A stretch of DNA of 64,000 bases from NCBI RefSeq assembly GCF_029625295.1, contig NZ_CP121112.1:2542001-2606000 (forward strand). The letters run 5' to 3'. Positions 24,742 through 32,956 of the stretch are shown here, piece by piece. Source of the DNA: Flavobacterium gyeonganense (GTDB lineage: Bacteria; Bacteroidota; Bacteroidia; Flavobacteriales; Flavobacteriaceae). The notes under the pieces are model-generated. The model had not been told where the DNA came from. It saw nothing but the letters and a program-made list of their open reading frames with translations, and did no database searches. Positions within the stretch are counted from its first letter, which is position 1, and every line of letters begins with the position of its first letter. The translations under genes were made by a program, and so were the position numbers.

Positions 24742-26040
24742 TTACTTTCGTAAATTTTCAATAAATTCTACTACAGCACTATGAGATATGGCAGTTTTTT
24801 TAAAATGTGCCTTAATTAAATGACGCTCTTCTTCAGTGGCTTCAAATTGGTTAATTATATTATTAAGGTGCATTTTCATATGGCCTTCCTGAATGCCGGT
24901 TGTAGTAAGGGAACGCAAAGCAGCAAAATTTTGCGCCAAACCTGCTACGGCAACAATCTCCATTAATTCTTTGGAAGAGGGCTTCTGCAAAATTTCTAAA
25001 CACAATTTTACTAATGGATGTAATGAAGTCAATCCGCCAACTGTTCCCAGAGCCAGAGGAATTTCGAGCCAGAAAGTAAAAATTCCTTTTTCTATTTTAG
25101 CGTGGGATAAACTTGAATATTGTCCATTTTTTGAAGCATACGCATGAACAGCAGCTTCAACTGCCCTGAAGTCATTTCCTGTTGCCAAAACTACAGCATC
25201 GACACCATTCATAATACCTTTATTATGTGTTACGGCTCTGAACGGCTCTGCTTCGGCGATTTGTACAGCCTGTACAAAACGTTCGGCAAAATCCCGTGGA
25301 TTGCTAATATGTTTTTCTGTTAAATCTTCGACCGGACAGGAAACCTCTGCTCTCACAATACAGTTTGGGACATAATTGGACAAAATACTCATAATAACCC
25401 TAACATCCATATCTGCGTTTTGAGCTTCTTCTTTTAGAGTAGTGGCAAATTGTTCCAGACAAGAGTTGATAAAATTTGCTCCCATGCTGTCTTTCGTTTC
25501 AAAAGTGGCGTGTAGCTGAAAATAATTCTCAAGCAAATTTCTCTTGTCTTTTAATTGGATATCCAGAATTCCCCCGCCACGCTGCTGCATGTTTTTAGTA
25601 ATGCTTTGGGTGTCAGAAAAGAATTTTGGCTTTATTTGGTTAAATAATTCTTCTAGTTTTTGAGCATCTCCGCTAAAAGTAAAATGAACCTGTCCAATTT
25701 TTTCAGTATCGATTACCGTTGCTTTGAAGCCGCCACGTGTTGCCCAGTATTTTGCAGATTTTGATGCCGCAGCAACAACAGAACTTTCTTCAATTGCCAT
25801 TGGAATCGTTTTGTATTTGCCATTAATCAGAAAATTTGGGGCAACTCCAAGCGGAATGTATAAATTTGTAATGGTGTTTTCAATAAATTCATCATGCAGC
25901 TGTTGAAGCTTTTCATCTGAATTCCAGTAATTTCTTATTATATTTTGTGCCTCTTCAGGATTTGAAAAAAATTCTTTTGCAATCCAGTTAATTTTTTCTT
26001 TTTTGGATAATTTAGAAAATCCGGCAACAGCGTTATTCAT
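24742..26040 (-). CDS. Hydroxymethylglutaryl-CoA reductase, class II (degradative type)
   Basis: 432 residues, the size of class II HMGR. The catalytic motifs are CIVRAEVSCPVEDL (Glu), THNKGIMNGVDAVVLATGND (Lys and Asp) and IQEGHMKMHLNNI (His near the C terminus). ATRGGFKATVID is in the N-terminal part. The enzyme interconverts HMG-CoA and mevalonate in the cytoplasm. In Bacteroidetes this class serves biosynthesis of isoprenoids through mevalonate, fitting the adjacent GHMP kinase. Confidence 0.95.
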   Translation of the reverse strand: MNNAVAGFSKLSKKEKINWIAKEFFSNPEEAQNIIRNYWNSDEKLQQLHDEFIENTITNLYIPLGVAPNFLINGKYKTIPMAIEESSVVAAASKSAKYWATRGGFKATVIDTEKIGQVHFTFSGDAQKLEELFNQIKPKFFSDTQSITKNMQQRGGGILDIQLKDKRNLLENYFQLHATFETKDSMGANFINSCLEQFATTLKEEAQNADMDVRVIMSILSNYVPNCIVRAEVSCPVEDLTEKHISNPRDFAERFVQAVQIAEAEPFRAVTHNKGIMNGVDAVVLATGNDFRAVEAAVHAYASKNGQYSSLSHAKIEKGIFTFWLEIPLALGTVGGLTSLHPLVKLCLEILQKPSSKELMEIVAVAGLAQNFAALRSLTTTGIQEGHMKMHLNNIINQFEATEEERHLIKAHFKKTAISHSAVVEFIENLRK

Positions 26041-26220
26041 TCTCAGTATATTAAGTAGTATATAGGAGCAAAGATACCATTTTAAGACTTTTATTTGAAA
26101 TGTTTTTTAAAATGTGAAATAAGTCCAAACTTTATTTTTTTAACATTTAACAATTAAAATGTGTATTATGTTCGTTTTTTTTACTAAAATTGGGCTCTTT
26201 TTATATTTAAATACTACTAG

Positions 26221-28392
26221 ATGAATTCAGGTAAAATTACTGTAATGCTTTTATTTTTAATTGCTGCCGCTTTTGGACAACAAAAAATAACTATAGAAAA
26301 TATTTACAGTGGAGCTTTTCGGGCCAAAGGGATGGACGAATTGCAGTCTTTAAAAAAATCAGATCAATATACGGTTTTAAATGTTGATCAGGCGAGCAGA
26401 AGTATGCAGATTGATTTATATGATTTTGCCACTCTTAAAAAAGTATCCAATTTAATAGATACAAAAAATCATACTGAACTTGCAGACGGAATTGACAGCT
26501 ATACATTTGATGCTTCTGAAAAAAAGATTTTAATTGCCTGTAATTCCAATCAGATATTTCGTCATTCATTTACAGCAGATTATTTTTTATATGATATCGC
26601 TTCTAAATCTTTAACGAAACTTTTCGACTTTCAGATTCAGGAACCCACTTTTTCGCCGGATGGTACTAAAATTGCTTATGCTAAAGAAAATAATCTTTAT
26701 GTATATGATGTAGCTTCAAAAAAATCGACAGCAATTACTACTGATGGCATGAAAAACAAAATTATAAACGGTATTACGGATTGGGTTTATGAAGAAGAGT
26801 TTGCTTTTGTCCGGGCGTTTGACTGGAGTAAAGACAGTAAAAAAGTAGCCTACATTCGTTTTGATGAAAGTCAGGTTCCGGAATTTTCGATGTCTATGTT
26901 TCATAAAGATTTATATCCAACAATCGAAACATTTAAATATCCTAAGGCAGGAGAAAAAAATTCAGAAGTTTCTTTGCATATTTTTGATATAGCCGCAAAT
27001 GGCACTAAGAAAGTTGATTTAACAAAGTATAATGATTTTTACATCGCAAGGCTGCAATGGACAAATGATAACAATGTTTTATCAGCTCAGGTTTTAAACC
27101 GACACCAGGATAATCTTGATTTGCTATTTATTGATGGAAACACAGCTGCCGCAAAAGTAGTTCTAAATGAAAAAGACAAGGCTTATGTTGATGTTACAGA
27201 TAATTTGACATTCTTAAAAGATAATGGTTTTATCTGGACCAGCGAAAAAGACGGATTTAATCATATTTATGTTTATGATAAAGCCGGGAAACTTAAAAAT
27301 CAGGTTACAAAAGGAAACTGGGAAGTTACTTCATACTACGGTTTCGATGAAAAAACAAAAACTATTTTCTACCAGTCTACAGAAAATGGTTCTATCAACA
27401 GAGCCGTTTATCGTATTTCATTAGATGGAAAAAATAAAATTGCTCTTGCTGCTAAAACAGGTACAAGTGCAGCGACTTTCAGTCCAAATTTCCAATATTT
27501 TATTACTACTTTTTCAAGTAATTTACAGCCTACAACTTATACTTTAAATGAAGCGAAAACCGGAAAAGAAATTCAGGTAATTGAAGATAATAAGGTTCTG
27601 GCTGCTAAATTGGAAGCTTACAATCTGCCCAAAAAAGAATTCTTTGTTTTAAAAACAGCTAAAGGAAATGAATTAAATGCCTGGATTTTAAAACCAAAAG
27701 ATTTTGATCCTTCTAAAAAATATCCTGTTTTTATGTACCAATATTCTGGTCCTGGATCTCAACAGGTAAATAATGACTGGAACAATACTGATGATTACTG
27801 GTTTCTTTCGCTTACACAGCAAGGTTATATTGTAGCTTGTGTTGATGGAAGAGGGACAGGTTTTAAAGGTGCTGATTTTAAAAAAGTAACACAAAAAGAA
27901 TTAGGGAAATTTGAGGTAGAAGATCAAATTGATGCTGCGAAAGTAATAGGTGCTTATCCATATGTAGATGCTTCGAGAATTGGAATTTTTGGATGGAGTT
28001 ATGGCGGGTTTATGGCTTCAAACTGTATTTTTCAGGGAGCCGATGTTTTCAAAATGGCAATCGCCGTTGCTCCGGTAACCAACTGGCGTTTTTATGACAG
28101 CGTTTATACCGAAAGATATATGCAGACACCCCAGGAAAATGCAAGCGGATATGATAATAATTCTCCAATCAACCACGTAAATAAATTAAAAGGAAAATTC
28201 CTTTTGATTCACGGTTCTGGTGATGATAACGTTCATGTGCAAAATTCAATGCAAATGATGGAAGCGTTAATTCAGGCAAATAAGCAATTCGATTCTCAGA
28301 TATATCCGGACAAAAATCATGGTATTTATGGCGGAAAAACCAGAATTCAGCTTTATAATAAAATGACTAACTTTATTAAAGAAAATTTATAA
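26221..28392 (+). CDS. S9B dipeptidyl-peptidase IV-like prolyl oligopeptidase
   Basis: 723 residues with a signal peptide (about 1-19, ending AAFGQ). The N-terminal part is a beta-propeller (EPTFSPDGTKIAYAKENNLYVYD, FDWSKDSKKVAYIRFDE). The C-terminal alpha/beta hydrolase domain (about 500-723) has GIFGWSYGGFMAS (Ser near 593), the Asp in HGSGDDNVH and the His in KNHGIYG. The Glu motif DWVYEEEF of DPP IV, which binds the substrate N terminus, is present. It removes dipeptides after proline in the periplasm. Two peptide transporters follow at 11 and 4 bp, suggesting a cut-and-import operon. Confidence 0.94.
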   Translation: MNSGKITVMLLFLIAAAFGQQKITIENIYSGAFRAKGMDELQSLKKSDQYTVLNVDQASRSMQIDLYDFATLKKVSNLIDTKNHTELADGIDSYTFDASEKKILIACNSNQIFRHSFTADYFLYDIASKSLTKLFDFQIQEPTFSPDGTKIAYAKENNLYVYDVASKKSTAITTDGMKNKIINGITDWVYEEEFAFVRAFDWSKDSKKVAYIRFDESQVPEFSMSMFHKDLYPTIETFKYPKAGEKNSEVSLHIFDIAANGTKKVDLTKYNDFYIARLQWTNDNNVLSAQVLNRHQDNLDLLFIDGNTAAAKVVLNEKDKAYVDVTDNLTFLKDNGFIWTSEKDGFNHIYVYDKAGKLKNQVTKGNWEVTSYYGFDEKTKTIFYQSTENGSINRAVYRISLDGKNKIALAAKTGTSAATFSPNFQYFITTFSSNLQPTTYTLNEAKTGKEIQVIEDNKVLAAKLEAYNLPKKEFFVLKTAKGNELNAWILKPKDFDPSKKYPVFMYQYSGPGSQQVNNDWNNTDDYWFLSLTQQGYIVACVDGRGTGFKGADFKKVTQKELGKFEVEDQIDAAKVIGAYPYVDASRIGIFGWSYGGFMASNCIFQGADVFKMAIAVAPVTNWRFYDSVYTERYMQTPQENASGYDNNSPINHVNKLKGKFLLIHGSGDDNVHVQNSMQMMEALIQANKQFDSQIYPDKNHGIYGGKTRIQLYNKMTNFIKENL

Positions 28393-28403
28393 TAGATCGC
28401 TTT

Positions 28404-29948
28404 ATGGCAAATAACTCAATAAAAAAGGAAGAATTTTTTGGACATCCAAAGGCGCTTTTTATATTATTTTTTACAGAAATGTGGGAACGTTTTTCATTTT
28501 ATGGAATGAAGGCTTTGTTGATTTTTTATCTGACACGTTACCATCTTTTTACTGATGTAAACGGGAATCTGTTAATTGGAAGTTATGCAGCACTTGTATA
28601 TGCTGTCCCTGTAATTGGAGGTTTTATTGCGGACCGGTATTTAGGTTTTCGTAAGGCTATTGTTTTTGGAGGAATAATGTTGGTATTAGGACATCTTGGA
28701 ATGGCTTATGAGGGTAATGCTGCTACACAATCAGTTACAGGAGAAATTACAAGAGACGATGTGGCATTACAGATATTTTATTTCTCACTGTCTCTTATAA
28801 TTGTTGGTGTCGGTTTTCTTAAAGCGAATATATCTTCATTGGTAGGAGAACTTTATGAAGTAGGTGATAAAAGAAGAGATTCAGGATTTACTTTGTTTTA
28901 TATGGGGATAAATCTGGGTTCTTTCTTAGCTACTTTAATTTGTGTATGGCTTGGAGAAAAATATGGGTGGAGTTACGGATTTGGTGCTGCTGGTGTAGGG
29001 ATGTTTTTCGGTTTGTTGACTTTTATTTCAGGAAGGAAATTGTTGAAAGGAAAAGGAGAATCAAAAGTACCGGAATTATTAGAAAAGAAATCCTTTGGAT
29101 TAAAAAACGAATGGATTATTTATGCTGTGAGCGTTTTATCAGCATTAGTTTTTTGGCAAATGGTACAACGACATGAAGTTGTCTCATATTCTTTAATGAT
29201 TGCCGGGGCTGCTTCGTTTGTTTATATTGTTTATTATAGCATTACACAATTAGATAAAAAAGCCAGGGAACAATTGATCGCTTTGACAATTTTGATTGTT
29301 TTTACAGTGATTTTCTGGGCACTGTTTGAACAGGCTTACACATCATTAAATTTATTTGCAGACAGGATTTTGGATAGAGACTTTTTTGAGCACACTATTT
29401 CTGCAGGACAGTTTTTAAGTTTTAATGCCTTGTTTATTATATTATTAGCTCCTGTTTTTGCATGGTTATGGGTAAAACTTGGAAAATATAATCCAAATAC
29501 AGCAGTGAAATTTTCTATGGCATTACTACTGGTGGGATTAGGTTTTGGTTCTTTGGTTTTAGGGATTAGTTTATCCGGACTCGGAAAAGTAGCTATGATT
29601 TGGTTAATACTTACTTACTTTTTGCATACTTGTGGTGAATTATGTTTGTCTCCAGTTGGACTTTCTGCTGTTACAAAATTATCTCCGGCAAAAATTGTAG
29701 GGTTCATGATGGGAGTCTGGTTCTTAGCAACTGCCAGTTCAGAATTTATTGCCTCTATTTTGGCAAATATTGCTTCAGTTGATACGTCTAATGGTACAGC
29801 TCCTGACTTAAATCTGGCCAAACAGAGTTATCTGGTGCTTTTTGAATATCTTTTTTACACAGGGTTAGGTTTCGGAATTGCTTTATTAGCACTTTCTCCA
29901 CTAATTAAAAAGTTAATGCACGGAGTTGATAAGGAATTAAATAATTAA
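28404..29948 (+). CDS. POT/PTR-family proton-coupled peptide transporter (first copy)
   Basis: 514 residues with about 14 hydrophobic segments. The POT signatures are FFGHPKALFILFFTEMWERFSFYGMKALLIFYL (the ExxER-like proton-coupling motif in helix 1), FTLFYMGINLGSFLATLI (PTR2 signature) and the late LHTCGELCLSPVGLSAVTKLSP. It imports di- and tripeptides across the inner membrane. It lies between the DPP IV-like peptidase and a second transporter of the same family and is likely a tandem duplicate of it. Confidence 0.94.
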   Translation: MANNSIKKEEFFGHPKALFILFFTEMWERFSFYGMKALLIFYLTRYHLFTDVNGNLLIGSYAALVYAVPVIGGFIADRYLGFRKAIVFGGIMLVLGHLGMAYEGNAATQSVTGEITRDDVALQIFYFSLSLIIVGVGFLKANISSLVGELYEVGDKRRDSGFTLFYMGINLGSFLATLICVWLGEKYGWSYGFGAAGVGMFFGLLTFISGRKLLKGKGESKVPELLEKKSFGLKNEWIIYAVSVLSALVFWQMVQRHEVVSYSLMIAGAASFVYIVYYSITQLDKKAREQLIALTILIVFTVIFWALFEQAYTSLNLFADRILDRDFFEHTISAGQFLSFNALFIILLAPVFAWLWVKLGKYNPNTAVKFSMALLLVGLGFGSLVLGISLSGLGKVAMIWLILTYFLHTCGELCLSPVGLSAVTKLSPAKIVGFMMGVWFLATASSEFIASILANIASVDTSNGTAPDLNLAKQSYLVLFEYLFYTGLGFGIALLALSPLIKKLMHGVDKELNN

Positions 29949-29952
29949 TTAA

Positions 29953-31758
29953 ATGAGTCAGAACAATACAGATCAATTTTTTAAAAGTACCGTTTTAGGA
30001 CATCCTGCGGGTTTATTCGTTTTATTTTTTACAGAGATGTGGGAACGTTTTTCGTTTTACGGAATGCGCTCATTACTGATCTTATTTTTAACCACTTCGT
30101 TTATTGATGGCGGTTGGGCATGGACTCGTGAAAATGCTTCTGCTCTTTTTGGTTCATATGTAGGATTAGTTTATCTGTCTACCATGCTTGGAGGATATTT
30201 CGCAGATAAAGTAATAGGTTTTCGATGGGCCGTAGTCGTAGGAGCAGTACTAATGACCTTAGGACATGCTTCGATGGCTGTTGAAACTGAATTTTCAATT
30301 TATCTGGGATTAGTATTACTTGTTTTTGGGAATGGTTTTTTTAAACCAAATATGACTTCAATAGTTTCAGAAATGTATAAAGACCGTCCTGAAAAGAAAG
30401 ACGGAGCGTATACATTATTTTATATGGGTGTAAATGCAGGTGCCTTTTTTGGAATTTTGCTTTGTGGATATCTGGGAGAAAAAGTGGGTTGGAGTTATGG
30501 TTTCGGACTGGCGGGGATATTTATGTTCTTTGGAATGCTTCAGTTTTGGCTTTCTCAAAATATTTTTGGAGATATTGGCTTAAAACCAAGCAAAGAAAGT
30601 AAGGCAAAAGCTGAAGCTTTGGATACAGATAAAAGAAATCCTTTTTCGCCATTACAATTAGCAGCAATAGCCTTCTCTTCAATTGTAGCTTTATTATGGC
30701 TTGTAAGTGATCCTGCAGCAAAAATATCAGGAGGTAAAATAAACATTTTTTCTTTTTTGGGTGATAACGGAAATTCAATTGCGATACTTTCTGCCTTAAT
30801 TGTTTTTATCTTCTTGCTGGTTTACAGATTTACTCAATATTCTAAAATTACGAAGGAAAAATTGATAGCAGTTACTTTCTTTGCTTTTCTGACTATTTTC
30901 TTTTGGGCAATTTTTGAACAATCTCCAAACAGTTTGACCATTTTTGCCAGTGATTACACAGACCGTGTTTTGGTTGGCAACTGGAGCGTTATATTTTTAG
31001 TTGTGAATTCATTAATAACGGTTTTGCCTTTGATGATTATAACCTGGGTTCTGATTTTATTGTTTAAGCAGACTTTTAAATTATATGCTATCGCTAATAT
31101 TATTTTGAGTATTAGTTTTGTAATCATTTGGGCAATAGCAATCTGGATGCTAGTTAAAGATTATTACACAGCTGGATTTCTGACATTATCAGATGAGACA
31201 TTACTGGCGTTAAAAATTGATAAGGTAACAGTTCCCTTAACAGAAGTTCCTGCAACTTGGTTTTCAACTCTAAACTCGCTATTTATTATTTCATTAGCAC
31301 CATTATTTTCTAAATGGTGGGAGAGTAAATACAACCCTTCAGCGAATTTAAAATATGGAATCGGAATGGGTTTACTGGCATTAGGAATGGCTTGTGTTGC
31401 ATTTGGTGCCAATGGTATAGAACCGGGTGCAAAAACGGCTTCAGTAAGTATGATTTGGCTGATTCTGGTTTATCTTTTTCACACTATGGGAGAGCTTTGC
31501 ATTTCTCCTGTAGGGCTGTCATATGTGAGTAAATTGGTTCCTGCCCGTATGATTGCTTTTATGTTTGGTGTTTGGTATTTAGCAGTAGCGATAGGTATGA
31601 AAGGTGCCGGTATGTTCGGAGAGAATATTGATAAAATAGCCAATGAGCATGGATTAAGTTATTTCTTTTGGATGCTCACTATTATATCAATTTTGGTTGC
31701 TTTATTTTCAATTTTAATGACTCCTGTGATTAAGAAATTAATGCATGGTGTGCGATAA
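29953..31758 (+). CDS. POT/PTR-family proton-coupled peptide transporter (second copy)
   Basis: 601 residues. It shares LGHPAGLFVLFFTEMWERFSFYGMRSLLILFL, YTLFYMGVNAGAFFGILLCGYLG and FHTMGELCISPVGLSYVSKLVPARM with the preceding gene. It is about 87 residues longer, mainly through a longer region around residues 340-450 that holds an extra hydrophobic pair. It starts 4 bp behind the first copy. The two copies have diverged and may differ in peptide preference (inference). Confidence 0.94.
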   Translation: MSQNNTDQFFKSTVLGHPAGLFVLFFTEMWERFSFYGMRSLLILFLTTSFIDGGWAWTRENASALFGSYVGLVYLSTMLGGYFADKVIGFRWAVVVGAVLMTLGHASMAVETEFSIYLGLVLLVFGNGFFKPNMTSIVSEMYKDRPEKKDGAYTLFYMGVNAGAFFGILLCGYLGEKVGWSYGFGLAGIFMFFGMLQFWLSQNIFGDIGLKPSKESKAKAEALDTDKRNPFSPLQLAAIAFSSIVALLWLVSDPAAKISGGKINIFSFLGDNGNSIAILSALIVFIFLLVYRFTQYSKITKEKLIAVTFFAFLTIFFWAIFEQSPNSLTIFASDYTDRVLVGNWSVIFLVVNSLITVLPLMIITWVLILLFKQTFKLYAIANIILSISFVIIWAIAIWMLVKDYYTAGFLTLSDETLLALKIDKVTVPLTEVPATWFSTLNSLFIISLAPLFSKWWESKYNPSANLKYGIGMGLLALGMACVAFGANGIEPGAKTASVSMIWLILVYLFHTMGELCISPVGLSYVSKLVPARMIAFMFGVWYLAVAIGMKGAGMFGENIDKIANEHGLSYFFWMLTIISILVALFSILMTPVIKKLMHGVR

Positions 31759-31803
31759 CCAAGTTTATTATTTTGTTTAAATTTGAAAAAAATTAAAAAC
31801 CAA

Positions 31804-32270
31804 ATGAGAAAAATATTTATACTAGCTTTCTTTATAATAGGATCTCTTGCTTTACAAGCTCAGGATTTAAACTGGCACACAGATGTTAGGGAAGCAATAG
31901 CAATCAGCAATAAAGAAAAAAACCTTTGATGATGTTTTTTACGGGAAGTGACTGGTGTGGCTGGTGTATCCGTTTGCAAAATGAAGTGCTGAAAACACCC
32001 GAATTTCAAAAATGGGCGAAGGAAAATGTAATTTTGGTAGAGTTGGATTATCCTAGAAGAACAGCCCAAACCCCGGAAATTAAAAATCAAAATGCCGAAT
32101 TACAACAAGCGTTTGGCATACAGGGTTTTCCAACCGTATATTTCACAAATGCCGAAAGCAAAGATGGAAAAGTAAACTTCAAAGGTCTTGGCAATACAGG
32201 TTATGTTGCTGGTGGCCCAACAGCCTGGCTGGCAGTTGCTGACGGAATACTTAAATCACAAAAAATGTAA
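31804..32270 (+). pseudogene. Periplasmic thioredoxin-like protein, frameshifted at an A7 tract
   Basis: The ATG at 31804 opens a signal peptide (MRKIFILAFFIIGSLALQAQ) and DLNWHTDVREAIAISNKEK, then hits a stop. The next frame continues KPLMMFFTGSDWCGWCIRLQ and runs to 32270 with FGIQGFPTVYF (the cis-Pro loop). The frames meet at seven A (31916-31922). Eight A would give one 155-residue protein reading NKEKKPLMMFF. The active site CGWC is intact, so this was or is a thiol-disulfide oxidoreductase in the periplasm. It follows the peptide transporters by 45 bp. The break could be a sequencing error, slippage or a real lesion. Confidence 0.85.
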
Positions 32271-32295
32271 AAAATATATTTCTCACAATATTATG

Positions 32296-32332
32296 AATCC
32301 TCTCGCATAAATAAAGCGAGAGGATTTTTTTT
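32296..32332 (+). terminator. Terminator after the thioredoxin-like gene
   Basis: AATCCTCTCGC (32296-32306) pairs perfectly with GCGAGAGGATT (32316-32326), followed by T8. It ends the peptidase/transporter transcript. Confidence 0.88.
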
Positions 32333-32500
32333 GTTTAGTAGGAAAAATTATCTCATTTTTTTAATTCTTTTAGGTTGTATTTGATTTTAATAAAATATTG
32401 TATTTAAAAAAACATATTATATAATTTTAATGCTAAAAAACCTTGCAGAATTAAAATATAATGTTAATTTCGTTTTGCTAACAAACCAAATCTTTATACT

Positions 32501-32953
32501 ATGATAAAAAAAATACTCCTGCTAATTTTGTTTTTAGGGTCACTAACTTTCCAAGCCCAAAATATAGTTTGGAAGACAACTATGGAAGCTGCAATAACTG
32601 CAAGCAACGAAGAAAATAAACCAATGTTGATCTTTTTTACTTCTTCAAGTGCACCAACGAATCTTCAGAATGAAGTTTTTAAAACTCCTGACTTTGCAGT
32701 ATGGTCAAGAGATAATGTCATTTTGGTTAAATTAGATTTATCTGACATCAATGCATCGGATGCTGATAAAGAACAAAATGTAAAACTTAAAAATGCATTT
32801 GGTGTTCAGGATTTGCCAGAAGTTTGTTTTGCAAACGCTTCTATTAGAAAAAGTAAGACAACATTTCAGGCACTGGGCAAAATTGGATATAAGCCCGGAG
32901 GTGCAAAAGCATGGATTTCTGAATCGGATGCAATTTTACATCCAAGCGAATAA
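32501..32953 (+). CDS. Thioredoxin-fold paralogue that lacks the CXXC active site
   Basis: 150 residues with a signal peptide (1-19, ending TFQAQ). It aligns along its length with the preceding gene: NIVWKTTMEAAITASNEENKPMLIFFT, NEVFKTPDFAVWSRDNVILVKLDL, FGVQDLPEVCF, ALGKIGYKPGGAKAW. Where the relative has SDWCGWC, this one has SSSAPTN, so both active-site cysteines are gone. Only one Cys remains, after the cis-Pro motif. It cannot act as a normal oxidoreductase and may bind a partner instead (inference). It is a separate unit 169 bp behind the previous terminator. Confidence 0.85.
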   Translation: MIKKILLLILFLGSLTFQAQNIVWKTTMEAAITASNEENKPMLIFFTSSSAPTNLQNEVFKTPDFAVWSRDNVILVKLDLSDINASDADKEQNVKLKNAFGVQDLPEVCFANASIRKSKTTFQALGKIGYKPGGAKAWISESDAILHPSE

Positions 32954-32956
32954 AAT

